This document shows, piece by piece, positions 14,601 through 21,434 of a stretch of DNA of 36,654 nt. Location of the stretch: the NCBI GenBank assembly GCA_035281585.1, contig DATEDP010000039.1, positions 1 to 36,654 of the forward strand, written 5' to 3'. Numbering within the stretch: position 1 is the stretch's first letter; the number at the start of each line of letters is the position of its first letter. Position numbers and translations under genes: made by a program. Below the pieces are notes generated by a model, which worked only from the letters and a program-made list of their open reading frames with translations, made no database searches and was not told the origin of the DNA. Origin of the DNA: a bacterium (GTDB lineage: Bacteria; UBA10199; DSSB01).

Positions 14601-16238
14601 AGCCCTCCCATGGACCTTTTGCAAAAGCTGGCGGCCATCACCGCCGAACTGCTCCGCTCCAACCGGCTCGACGACGTCCTCGTCAAGCTCATGGACACGG
14701 CGATGGAGCTATCCAAGGCCGAGCGCGGCTTCTTGGTGGTGCGCAGCGAAAACAAAGAGGGCCCGCTGCCGGGCTATGAGATCAAAGTGGCTCGCAATCT
14801 TGCCCGGGAGCTGATCGAGAAAGAAGATTCCTCGCTCAGCCTTTCGGCGGTCCGCGAGGCCGTTCAAAGCGGCTCGCCGGTCCTCACCGACAACGCGCTC
14901 CAGGACGAGCGCTTCGAGACCGCCGAAAGCGTCCACGCCCTGGAATTGAAGTCGATCCTGGTGCTGCCGCTCAAGGCGACCCAAGGCGTGATCGGAGCAC
15001 TTTACCTCGACCACCGCTATCAAACCAATCTCTTCAAGCCCGGCGACCTGGTCGCCCTCCAGGCCTTCGCCGACCAAGCGGCCCTGGCCTTGCAAAAAGC
15101 CCAAATGATCGAGGAGCTGAAACGGGCCAACGACCGGCTGGCCCAGACCGTCGACGACCAAGCCACCGAGCTCAGCGTCCTCAAGCGCGAGGTCGAGGAT
15201 CAGCGCCAGAAGCTGACCTTCGAATACAAGGACATCGTCGGCACCTCCCCGGCCATGCTCGAGGTCCTCTCCTTGGTCGACCGCATCACCGAGACCGCGG
15301 TGCCGGTCTGGATCTACGGCGAATCGGGCACCGGCAAGGAGATGATCGCCCGGGCCCTCCATTTCAACAGCTCCCGGGCCAAGAAGCCTTTCGTCAGCGA
15401 GAACTGCTCGGCCCTGCCCGAGACCCTCCTCGAATCGGAGCTCTTCGGCCACAAGCGCGGCGCCTTCACCCACGCCGACCGCGACAAGAAGGGCCTCCTC
15501 GAGTATGCCAACGGCGGCACGATCTTCTTGGACGAGATCGCCGACATGAGCCCGACCATGCAGGCCAAGCTGCTGCGCTTTCTGCAAGAGGGCGAGATCC
15601 GGCCGCTCGGCTCCAACGAAACCATCAAAGTGAAGGTCCGGGTCGTCTCGGCCAGCAACAAGGATTTGCTGGCCATGATCGGCGAGGGAAAATTCCGCGA
15701 GGACCTCTACTACCGGCTCAACGGCGTGACGGTGAGCCTTCCGCCGCTGCGCGAGCGGCTCGAGGACATCCCGATCCTGGCCCGCCACTTCCTCAAAAAA
15801 TTCGCCAAGGACGAGGATCAAACTCCGCTCGAGATCACGCCCGAGGCGCTGGAGATGATGATGGCCCATTCCTGGCCGGGCAACGTCCGGGAATTGGAAA
15901 ACACCCTGCGCACCGCCGCCCTCTTTCATCAAAAGCACAAGCTGACGCCCAAATCCTTCAACTTTAAAAAGGTCTTTTTCGAAGGCAAGCCCGAGGCTCC
16001 GGCGGGCGCGCCGAGCGGCGCGGCGCGCAAGACCGCGCCGGCGGCCGCTTCGAACCTCTCCGACGAGAAGCGAATCCTGCTCAAGGCGCTCTACGATCAA
16101 GGCTATCACAAGGGGCTGGCGGCCGAGGCGCTGGGAATCTCCCGGCGCTACCTCTACACCCAGATGATGCGGCACGGCGTCCCGATCAACCGGATCGAGA
16201 TGAAGTCCTACGTGGAATCTCAGTTGGGGCTCAAGTGA
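11613..16238 (+). CDS. Ser/Thr kinase - STAND ATPase - TPR - GAF - sigma-54 activator, 1541 aa
   Basis: This is a multidomain cytoplasmic regulator. Residues 1-260: Hanks kinase with GQGGMGTVY, Lys32, Glu48, HGDLKPAN (124-131) and DFG (144-146), all catalytic residues present. Residues about 280-580: STAND-type NTPase with Walker A GMSGVGKT (305-312). Residues about 590-910: TPR repeats. Residues about 1000-1165: GAF sensor. A coiled-coil follows, then a sigma-54 AAA+ domain (about 1215-1445) with Walker A GESGTGKE (1236-1243), Walker B IFLDE (Asp1307), and a GAFTGA loop that reads GAFTHA (1283-1288). A Fis-type helix-turn-helix lies at about 1485-1530 (AAEALGISRRYLYTQM). It probably couples kinase and ligand sensing to sigma-54 promoters. 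An in-frame ATG at 14610 with AAAGGAG could start a separate GAF-AAA+-HTH protein. Its 3' end overlaps the convergent lipoprotein gene by 19 bases. Confidence 0.93.
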   Translation: MPPLTVDRALGQGGMGTVYLAHDSSGIPFAVKVLKNGSEELLRMFESEAGILAKLRHPRLVAIEGFSRSGDVTGLPPSPCFWMEYVEGRPLLEASADAGSDQILQWLEEGLEALHYLHHQGLLHGDLKPANLLVDRQGHLKLVDFGLASLTSRLSAPQGARPGGSLPYLAPEAVEGRRSPASDLFSLGTVFYQALSGTHPRQGAKNLSQLFAADFPSLSKKIPDLPRRPARVIERMIEADAERRLQSAGDALAALGGEERPGDEGSEESFHSFEMFGAEEGREAFRRFLAERLEKNTGGLVLVHGMSGVGKTRWMREAAIEMGLAGLSPSGSRLIHHAETLKPEQIGEIFRLLQEESSARVLVLEYHEERLSPELAALFASLTARPDTLDIRLSHLDFADTGRFLKQALKAEVPGKLVEEIFSRTQGNPRLLTETCRDLRSSGLLDRKHLNAEALSQIQIPQGFEEIFQARLRKIDPPLRRLIETLTLSAEGATPAELAELAASSVRELQPSLETLMTLGLIKLKDREGLEAYQLAHAALVDPILSGLKSERREQGHRDWIALLERRRPQAFAALAAHAMELPKHPRAVEWALKASEELFKGERFTEAIALAERGLPLATEKTARDALLRLLANAYGRQGHFSDSIQYIERWHREGHEDPLGNNEVKFWLASGLSHKNLGNLEEARRRFENCIAGGDSAQEPQRDFLARAHSLLGQLDIEAGDDDSAESHFGEALQLLPRPGVQRAEVLKHQAQLLAKRGRWSEALNLLDLAGKMYEEAGDHQGRFSVALERGNLALDQGRLDETEAAYQEAQAIASAKRDENSLARVYQNLGVLQSRRGDYPSALDYLARAQEIFVFFGSGFERAMNFLQLALAHGAVGNFAEAESFWRSAQSQGESSPEYERRRKQISAWLSRLKPESWIAEAVEAKAEVPDWDLEGRLFGLLDGEGNGETDEIRRLLLQIQARLPDPLKIRFEERADYRHYVLQENSTPSSKESPPMDLLQKLAAITAELLRSNRLDDVLVKLMDTAMELSKAERGFLVVRSENKEGPLPGYEIKVARNLARELIEKEDSSLSLSAVREAVQSGSPVLTDNALQDERFETAESVHALELKSILVLPLKATQGVIGALYLDHRYQTNLFKPGDLVALQAFADQAALALQKAQMIEELKRANDRLAQTVDDQATELSVLKREVEDQRQKLTFEYKDIVGTSPAMLEVLSLVDRITETAVPVWIYGESGTGKEMIARALHFNSSRAKKPFVSENCSALPETLLESELFGHKRGAFTHADRDKKGLLEYANGGTIFLDEIADMSPTMQAKLLRFLQEGEIRPLGSNETIKVKVRVVSASNKDLLAMIGEGKFREDLYYRLNGVTVSLPPLRERLEDIPILARHFLKKFAKDEDQTPLEITPEALEMMMAHSWPGNVRELENTLRTAALFHQKHKLTPKSFNFKKVFFEGKPEAPAGAPSGAARKTAPAAASNLSDEKRILLKALYDQGYHKGLAAEALGISRRYLYTQMMRHGVPINRIEMKSYVESQLGLK
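14594..14612 (+). promoter_or_regulatory. Internal ribosome-binding site and in-frame ATG
   Basis: AAAGGAG (14594-14600) stands 9 bases before an in-frame ATG (14610-14612), exactly where the low-complexity linker after the TPR region ends and the GAF domain begins (codon 1000). Initiation here would give a 542-residue GAF-AAA+-Fis activator without the kinase part. The site is better than the one at the annotated gene start, which has none. Confidence 0.5.
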
Positions 16239-17038
16239 TAGGCCGGGATCGGATGGATCCGAATCGTGTTGCCGTGAGGCAATAGGCGAACGATCCGGAG
16301 CTTAAGCTTTTTGCTGAGCTCCAGCCACTGCTCGTCCGAAAGCGGCTTGGCGGCATCGAGCGCCAGCTCGCCGCCCTTGCTCCAATCGGCCGAGCTCACC
16401 CTCACGAAGAAGAAGAGATCTTGGGGCTCTCCGGCCAGCGCCGTCAGGTCGACCTTGCTCTCGGTCGAAACCGGAAAATCACGGTAGCTCGGGCTCTGAC
16501 ATTCGACGATGCCGGGCTTATCGGACCGCGGCAGGTTGAGCACCAGCCAAAGCAGCTTATCCTGGGCCCAAGGCTTGCTCTGGTCCTCGGGCGGAATGAG
16601 CGGCTCGATCTCGGCGTCGGGGAAGTTTCCGCAGCCAATCGCCCGAACCCAGACCTCCTGGTTCAGAGCCTGAATGGCCGAGACTTCCAAATCTTGGACG
16701 GCCACCATCTGCAAAGTCTTGGAGGTGGGAATCTTTCGAATCGAAGCTTTGCCGAAAGCCTGGCTCGGCCCGAGCTTCGGCCGCTCGATCAAGATTTCGT
16801 GGATCGTCTCGGTTTCGCCGTCGAAGTCCAAGGCATGATCGCGCACGAACTTGGTGGCGATGTCGCTGGACGAGGATTGAGAGCCGAGCACGCCATCGCT
16901 GCCGGTGGCCGCGGCCACTTCGACTCCTTGGGGAAGGCCCTCGCCGCCGACCGAGCCGGGCAAGCCGGAGCCGCCGCTGCCGCTAAAACCGCCGGCGCAG
17001 GCGCTCAACAGGAAAAATAAGCCGAAAACTTTCTTCAT
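16220..17038 (-). CDS. Lipoprotein, 272 aa, paralogue of the upstream lipoprotein
   Basis: The signal peptide MKKVFGLFFLLSAC carries a lipobox (LSAC, Cys14), so it is expected to be lipidated and envelope-anchored. A Gly/Ser-rich linker follows (GGSGLPGSVGGEG). The globular part has a PSYRDFPVST segment (YRDF at 185-188) and the hydrophobic DLFFFVRVS. The neighbouring protein shows YRDFALTASGEADL and HLYFFLVS in the same order and spacing, so the two are paralogues. Its ATG overlaps the stop of the upstream lipoprotein gene (ATGA), indicating translational coupling. I do not recognise the family. Its last 19 bases overlap the end of the kinase-activator gene on the other strand. Confidence 0.85.
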   Translation of the reverse strand: MKKVFGLFFLLSACAGGFSGSGGSGLPGSVGGEGLPQGVEVAAATGSDGVLGSQSSSSDIATKFVRDHALDFDGETETIHEILIERPKLGPSQAFGKASIRKIPTSKTLQMVAVQDLEVSAIQALNQEVWVRAIGCGNFPDAEIEPLIPPEDQSKPWAQDKLLWLVLNLPRSDKPGIVECQSPSYRDFPVSTESKVDLTALAGEPQDLFFFVRVSSADWSKGGELALDAAKPLSDEQWLELSKKLKLRIVRLLPHGNTIRIHPIPAYHLSPN

Positions 17039-17907
17039 GGGAGCTGATGCAGAGATTGAGCCGGCGCATGGGGCGGCATCTGAATCAACACCGGCTCATC
17101 GTCCGATTCTTCCTCTTCATCACCCGTCGGAATCTGGATGGGCTTGAGCTCCACCGGCGGCTTGGCCAGGGCATGGACCAGTCGGACCTGGAAGAACGGC
17201 GCCGAGCTGTCTTTCTTACATGAGGCTAAGTCGTTCAATTCCTGGATCGAGCCGAAAGCGGTCCAGCTCGACACCGGCTCCGCCGGCTGCTTGGAAACCA
17301 GGAAGAAGTAGAGATGATCCTCGAGCATCTCCTGCCCGCTCAAATCGGCTTCACCGGAAGCCGTGAGGGCGAAATCGCGGTAACGGGCCGCCGGCAGCAG
17401 CGCGGGATCCCAGTTGTCGTTGTTCAAAGCCATGACCCAAGAGAAGACCTGGCCGCGATGCTGGGCGACGGTGCCGACCTCGCCGGGCGCCTCGCCCAAA
17501 TCGATCATGCGGAGCACCCGGCCTTCGCAATCGGTGCAAGGCAGGACCTCCTCGGTCGTCTTTTGGTATTTACCGACCTTGGCCTTCGGGAAATAGGCGG
17601 GTTCGGTCTCACGGATCAGCCAAGCCGGCGGGTCCTTGCCTTCGGTGGCGAAGCGCAGAGCTAAATCGGTCCCGCAACCACCGGCCAATTCTTGGTAACC
17701 GGACTGGCTGGACAGGGTTCCGTCGGCGGCGTTTCCGGTTTCGCCGACCCCGCCCAAGGGACCGCCGATTCCCGTCCCGGGGCTCGAGCTATCCAGGGCT
17801 CCGGTGCAAGCCAGCAGGCTAAGACCCAGGCAAAACTTTAGGAAACCCCTTAAGAAAACACTAATAGTAATTGATTTTATTGATTTTTTTAAAGAAACCC
17901 CGATCAC
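17035..17907 (-). CDS. Lipoprotein, 290 aa, first of a paralogous pair
   Basis: A long, slightly unusual signal sequence with a basic n-region (SLKKSIKSITISVFLRGFLK) ends in the lipobox LLAC (Cys34), followed by a Ser/Gly/Pro-rich linker. The mature part contains a CTDC pair near residue 125 and the YRDF segment (176-179) shared with the next gene. The C-terminal tail is acidic then Pro-rich (GDEEEESDDEP) and is absent from the paralogue. The gene overlaps the next by 4 bases. Function is unknown; similar spacing of beta-type segments in both proteins suggests they could form a complex at the outer membrane. It starts 81 bases downstream of the LON-domain gene. Confidence 0.85.
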   Translation of the reverse strand: MIGVSLKKSIKSITISVFLRGFLKFCLGLSLLACTGALDSSSPGTGIGGPLGGVGETGNAADGTLSSQSGYQELAGGCGTDLALRFATEGKDPPAWLIRETEPAYFPKAKVGKYQKTTEEVLPCTDCEGRVLRMIDLGEAPGEVGTVAQHRGQVFSWVMALNNDNWDPALLPAARYRDFALTASGEADLSGQEMLEDHLYFFLVSKQPAEPVSSWTAFGSIQELNDLASCKKDSSAPFFQVRLVHALAKPPVELKPIQIPTGDEEEESDDEPVLIQMPPHAPAQSLHQLP

Positions 17908-17988
17908 GAGATCGCCCCTTTTTCACCCGAGCCCTCGATCACCCTTATTATCAGCAATTTCCCCCGAAGAATTGCGAAATTTCTTGGC

Positions 17989-18651
17989 TTAAACCATTCC
18001 GGCCGACCCTCCCGAAATCGGCGATTTTTTGAGGCTTTCCTTGCCGATCCACTCTTCCACGGCCTGGAGCCGAGCCCGGAGGCTGGGCAACTCCAACATG
18101 GCCTGGCTGGCGTAAGGATCTTCGACCAAATGAGTGGCAAGAAGATGGCAAAAGACCTCGGGGTCCTCGATGCGGTGGATGGCCGAATGATAGTCGGCCG
18201 GCAGCTCGCGGTAGAGCGGCAGGAGCGGCAGGAAATTTTCACGCAGCCGGTGCATCGAAGGCCCCAGCTTCTCCTTGCTCTGCCAGTCCTCATCGGGCAC
18301 CAACTCGACCTCGGCGCTGCGATAGAGCGCGGTCCCCGGGAGCTCTTGCTTGAGCCGGACCCGCCCCATGCCCTGCAAGGTGATTTGAAAGCGCCCCTCT
18401 TCCAAACGTTCCGATTGGGTGACCATCCCAAAGCCGAAAATCGGGAAAATTTCGGGTGAACCCTCATAATCCCCTTCGTAACCCGGCTTCAGCAAGGGGA
18501 TGCCGATCATGCCATGCCCCTTCAAGCTGTCCTCGACCAAGGCCCGGTAGCGGGGCTCAAAGACATGCAGCGGCAGGATCATTTTGGGGAAGAAGACCGT
18601 GCGGGGCAGCGGAAAGAGCGGCAGCCGCTTCAAAGCCTCTAGCATCTCCAT
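17989..18651 (-). CDS. LON peptidase substrate-binding-domain protein, 220 aa
   Basis: The N-terminus RLPLFPLPRTVFFPKMILPL followed by HVFEPRYRALVEDSL is the hallmark of the LON N-terminal (substrate-binding) domain. Later strings such as GMIGIPLLKPG and GRFQITLQGMGRVRL are also typical. There is no AAA+ or Ser/Lys protease domain, so this is one of the stand-alone LonN-type proteins whose role (substrate adaptor or folding factor) is unproven. GAGGT stands about 6 bases before the ATG. It follows the methyltransferase gene by 64 bases on the same strand and may be co-transcribed with mgsA and the methyltransferase. Confidence 0.9.
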   Translation of the reverse strand: MEMLEALKRLPLFPLPRTVFFPKMILPLHVFEPRYRALVEDSLKGHGMIGIPLLKPGYEGDYEGSPEIFPIFGFGMVTQSERLEEGRFQITLQGMGRVRLKQELPGTALYRSAEVELVPDEDWQSKEKLGPSMHRLRENFLPLLPLYRELPADYHSAIHRIEDPEVFCHLLATHLVEDPYASQAMLELPSLRARLQAVEEWIGKESLKKSPISGGSAGMV

Positions 18652-18715
18652 ACTTAACCTCGAAAATGAAAGCCGGACTTTAGCCCAATTGAAGCGGAGG
18701 GTAAAGGAAAGGATG

Positions 18716-19393
18716 TTAGGGCCGACGACCGCCGAAGACCGCGAAAAGATAGCGCCGGTAGTGACAGCCGACCTCGGCGAAGCCGGCTTCCTTTAGCCAT
18801 TCCAGTTGAACCTCGACCGGCGTCAGGATGTCGATCGAGGTCCTCTCCAAGGCATGGCCCACCTCGGGCTCGCTCAAGCCGGCGGCTTTCATGCTCTCGA
18901 TCCAGAGCTGCCAATAGCGGGCTTGGAGCTCGGAGCTTTCGGCCCGGACAAATTCGGCATTGAGGAAAACTCCCCCGGGCTTCAAGTGGCCGAGGACTTT
19001 TCGATAGAGGGTCTGCTTGACCTCGTCGCTGAGGTGATGAATCGAGAGCGAAGAGAAGACGCCGTCGAAAGTCCCCGGCCAGTCGGCGGTGGCATAGTCG
19101 GCCTCGAGGAATTGGACTCCGGCTTGACCGGCAAAGCGAGCCCGGGCTTGGGCCAGCATCTCGGGGGAGAAATCCATCAGGGCATACTCGGCCTCGGAAA
19201 AACGGGCCCGCAAAAATTGGGTCAAGAGCCCGGTGCCGGCGCCGAGGTCCAAGAAGCGCCAGGAGCCTTGGGGGTCGAAGGGAACCATCTCGACCACCAC
19301 CCGGTAAAATTCGTCGAAGCCGGGGATCAGCTTGCGCCGCTCCGAATCGTAGCGCCCGGCGATTTGGTCGAAGGTTTTCTTCACTTCATCCAT
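18716..19393 (-). CDS. Class I SAM-dependent methyltransferase, 225 aa
   Basis: Motif I is FLDLGAGTGLLTQFL (about residues 47-61), followed by the acidic loop ALMDFSPEML, then EADYATADWPGTFDGVFSSL and the motif HHLSDEVKQTLYRKV, the usual order of a Rossmann-fold methyltransferase of the UbiE/CmoA-like group. The N-terminus VKKTFDQIAGRYDSERRKLIPGF resembles that of enzymes using small-molecule or tRNA substrates, but the substrate cannot be deduced. The ATG directly abuts the stop codon of mgsA with no intervening base, so the two are almost certainly translated from one message. Confidence 0.92.
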   Translation of the reverse strand: MDEVKKTFDQIAGRYDSERRKLIPGFDEFYRVVVEMVPFDPQGSWRFLDLGAGTGLLTQFLRARFSEAEYALMDFSPEMLAQARARFAGQAGVQFLEADYATADWPGTFDGVFSSLSIHHLSDEVKQTLYRKVLGHLKPGGVFLNAEFVRAESSELQARYWQLWIESMKAAGLSEPEVGHALERTSIDILTPVEVQLEWLKEAGFAEVGCHYRRYLFAVFGGRRP

Positions 19394-19768
19394 TTAGATT
19401 CCGCGGATGAGGATTTTGGCGGTGGCGAGGTTGGTGGCCAAGGGCAGGTTGTGAACGTCGGCCAAACGAAGCAGCATGAAGATGTCCGGTTCGTGGGGAT
19501 GGATTCCCAGCGGATCGCGGAGAAAGACGACCCCGTCGAGCTTGCCCTCGACGATCATCGCCGCGATCTGGGCGTCGCCGCCGTGAGGGCCGCTCTCGAC
19601 CTTGCGGACTTTCAAGCCGGATTGCTCGAGGTAGGCTCCGGTGGTGCCGGTGGCAATGACCTCCATCTTTCTGATGAAACGCAGGTTGTCTTTGACGAAG
19701 CCGACCATGTCGGCCTTCTTGCCGTCATGGGCGATCAGGGCGAGGCGCTTTTTTTTCTGTTGGACCAT
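19394..19768 (-). CDS. mgsA: Methylglyoxal synthase
   Basis: The enzyme converts dihydroxyacetone phosphate to methylglyoxal and phosphate, a bypass of lower glycolysis used when phosphate is short or sugar phosphates accumulate. The sequence shows LIAHDGKKADMV (residues 11-22), the phosphate-binding ATGTTG (39-44), SGPHGGDAQIAA with the catalytic Asp65, and DPLGIHPHEPD with His92 and Asp95, then ATNLATA. At 124 residues it is shorter than the E. coli enzyme (about 150), lacking the C-terminal tail but none of the catalytic residues. The usual GGDQQ is GGDAQ. It starts 29 bases from the divergent NDH-2 gene and is immediately followed by a methyltransferase gene. Confidence 0.95.
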   Translation of the reverse strand: MVQQKKKRLALIAHDGKKADMVGFVKDNLRFIRKMEVIATGTTGAYLEQSGLKVRKVESGPHGGDAQIAAMIVEGKLDGVVFLRDPLGIHPHEPDIFMLLRLADVHNLPLATNLATAKILIRGI

Positions 19769-19797
19769 AGGGGTTTTACCTACAATATTGGCGATCT

Positions 19798-21129
19798 ATG
19801 AGCAAACCGGGAGTGAAAAGGCCGAGAATCGTCCTGCTCGGCGGCGGGTTCGGCGGTCTCTATGCGGCCAAGGCCTTGAAGGGCATCGAAGCCAAAATCA
19901 CCTTGATCGACCGGCGCAATTTTCATCTCTTTCAACCGCTGCTCTATCAAGTCGCGACCGGCGGCCTTTCGCCGGGCGAGATCGCTTCGCCGCTTCGATC
20001 GATCTTGAAGCGGCATGCCAACCTCCGGGTGCTCAACGCCGAGATACTCGACATCGACCCCGAACGCCAAATCGTTCGGCTGGCCGATGACGAGGTGGGA
20101 TACGACTATTTGGTCGTCGCGACCGGCGCCAGCCACCATTATTTCGGTCATTCCGAATGGGAAGCCCTCGCCCCGGGCCTCAAGTCGGTGGAGAATGCTC
20201 TCGACATGCGGCGCCGGATCTTCCTGGCCTTCGAGACCGCCGAGCGCGAGAAGAACCTCGAAACCCGCAATGCCTGGCTGAGCTTCGCGGTCGTCGGCGG
20301 CGGCCCCACCGGCGTTGAGCTGGCCGGGGCCTTGGCCGAGCTGGCTCATGGCACGCTCAAGGGTGAATTCCGTAATTTCGACTCCCAAGAAGTTCGCATC
20401 CATTTGCTCGAAGGCACCGACCGCCTCTTGCCGACCTACCCGCCCGAGCTCTCGCGCAAGGCCGAGGCCAAGCTGAAAAAGCTCGGCGTCACCGTCCACA
20501 CCCGAACCCTCTTGACCCAGCTCAACGAAGATTCGGTCACGGTCAAAAAAGACAGCCGCAGCGAAAAGATTCCGGCCCGCACCGTCCTTTGGGCGGCCGG
20601 CGTCGAGGCCTCGCCCCTGGGCCGAAAGCTCGCCGCCAAAACCGGCCGGAAGCCCGACCGGGCCGGACGGCTGAGCGTCGATCCCGACCTCAGCTTGCCG
20701 GGCTACCCCAACATCTTCATCATCGGCGACTTGGCCGCGGTGGAACAGGACGGCAAGCTGCTTCCGGGCGTGGCTCCGGTGGCCATGCAGGAAGGCCACT
20801 ACGTCGCCCGGGCAATCCGCGAGCGCCTGGCTCACCGCCATTCCAAACCCTTTCGCTACCACAACAAGGGCAATCTGGCGGTGATCGGCCGGAATGCCGC
20901 GGTCGCCGACTTGGGCTTCCTCCGTTTGAATGGCTTTCCGGCCTGGCTGATCTGGATCTTCGTCCACATCCGCTACCTGATCGAGTTCGACAACAAAATC
21001 CTGGTGCTGTTTCAATGGGCCTGGAATTACTTCACCCGCAAGCGCGGCGCCCGCTTGATCACCGGCGAGGACCTCTTGCCGATGATCCACGACTCCGGCG
21101 CGGAAAGGGCACGGCGCTCCCGGCCATGA
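19798..21129 (+). CDS. ndh: Type II NADH:quinone oxidoreductase (NDH-2)
   Basis: This 443-residue flavoprotein has two dinucleotide-binding folds, VLLGGGFGGLYAAKAL near the N-terminus for FAD and VVGGGPTGVELAGALAEL near residue 165 for NADH. It also has the FHLFQPLLYQVATG segment typical of NDH-2 and NIFIIGDLAA near residue 308. The C-terminus (FPAWLIWIFVHIRYLIEF and onward) is the membrane-associating amphipathic part. It oxidises NADH and reduces quinone at the inner face of the cytoplasmic membrane without pumping protons. There is no Shine-Dalgarno sequence; a TACAAT at 19781-19786 would give a very short leader. Its stop overlaps the start of the transporter gene (ATGA), so the two are coupled. 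Confidence 0.93.
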   Translation: MSKPGVKRPRIVLLGGGFGGLYAAKALKGIEAKITLIDRRNFHLFQPLLYQVATGGLSPGEIASPLRSILKRHANLRVLNAEILDIDPERQIVRLADDEVGYDYLVVATGASHHYFGHSEWEALAPGLKSVENALDMRRRIFLAFETAEREKNLETRNAWLSFAVVGGGPTGVELAGALAELAHGTLKGEFRNFDSQEVRIHLLEGTDRLLPTYPPELSRKAEAKLKKLGVTVHTRTLLTQLNEDSVTVKKDSRSEKIPARTVLWAAGVEASPLGRKLAAKTGRKPDRAGRLSVDPDLSLPGYPNIFIIGDLAAVEQDGKLLPGVAPVAMQEGHYVARAIRERLAHRHSKPFRYHNKGNLAVIGRNAAVADLGFLRLNGFPAWLIWIFVHIRYLIEFDNKILVLFQWAWNYFTRKRGARLITGEDLLPMIHDSGAERARRSRP

Positions 21130-21392
21130 AAGAGCTTCTCACCGTCTTCTTCACCATTTTCGTCGCCGAGCTCGGCGACAAAACCCAACTCGCCACCCTG
21201 CTCTACGCGACCGACCGGAAGATCGGCCCTTGGCAGGTCTTCCTGGCGGCGGCCGCGGCCCTCACCCTCTCCTCGCTCTTGGCGGTCCTGATCGGCGGCC
21301 AGCTCGGCCAATGGATCTCGCCGAAGCACCTCAAAATCGTCGCCGGCCTCGGTTTCATCGCGGTCGGGATCTGGACGCTTTGGCGCGGCTGA
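21126..21392 (+). CDS. Half-size GDT1/UPF0016 family cation transporter, 88 aa
   Basis: The N-terminal helix contains the family signature VAELGDKTQLATLL (E15, D18, K19), and two further hydrophobic helices follow. GDT1/TMEM165/MneA-type proteins normally have two such repeats in about 200 residues; this one has a single repeat, as in the half-size bacterial members thought to dimerise. By family knowledge it would move Mn2+ or Ca2+ across the membrane. Its ATG overlaps the NDH-2 stop by one base step (ATGA), which argues for co-expression, although a functional link with NADH oxidation is unknown. No second half-size partner gene is visible in the window. Confidence 0.88.
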   Translation: MKELLTVFFTIFVAELGDKTQLATLLYATDRKIGPWQVFLAAAAALTLSSLLAVLIGGQLGQWISPKHLKIVAGLGFIAVGIWTLWRG

Positions 21393-21434
21393 TTTCGGTT
21401 GCCAAGGCCGGAGCTTGTCGATAGATCCGCGCCC

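Noticed and set aside
14709-16175. A 488-codon antisense frame over the activator gene
   Set aside because: The plus strand encodes unmistakable AAA+ and HTH motifs; the antisense is a codon-bias shadow.
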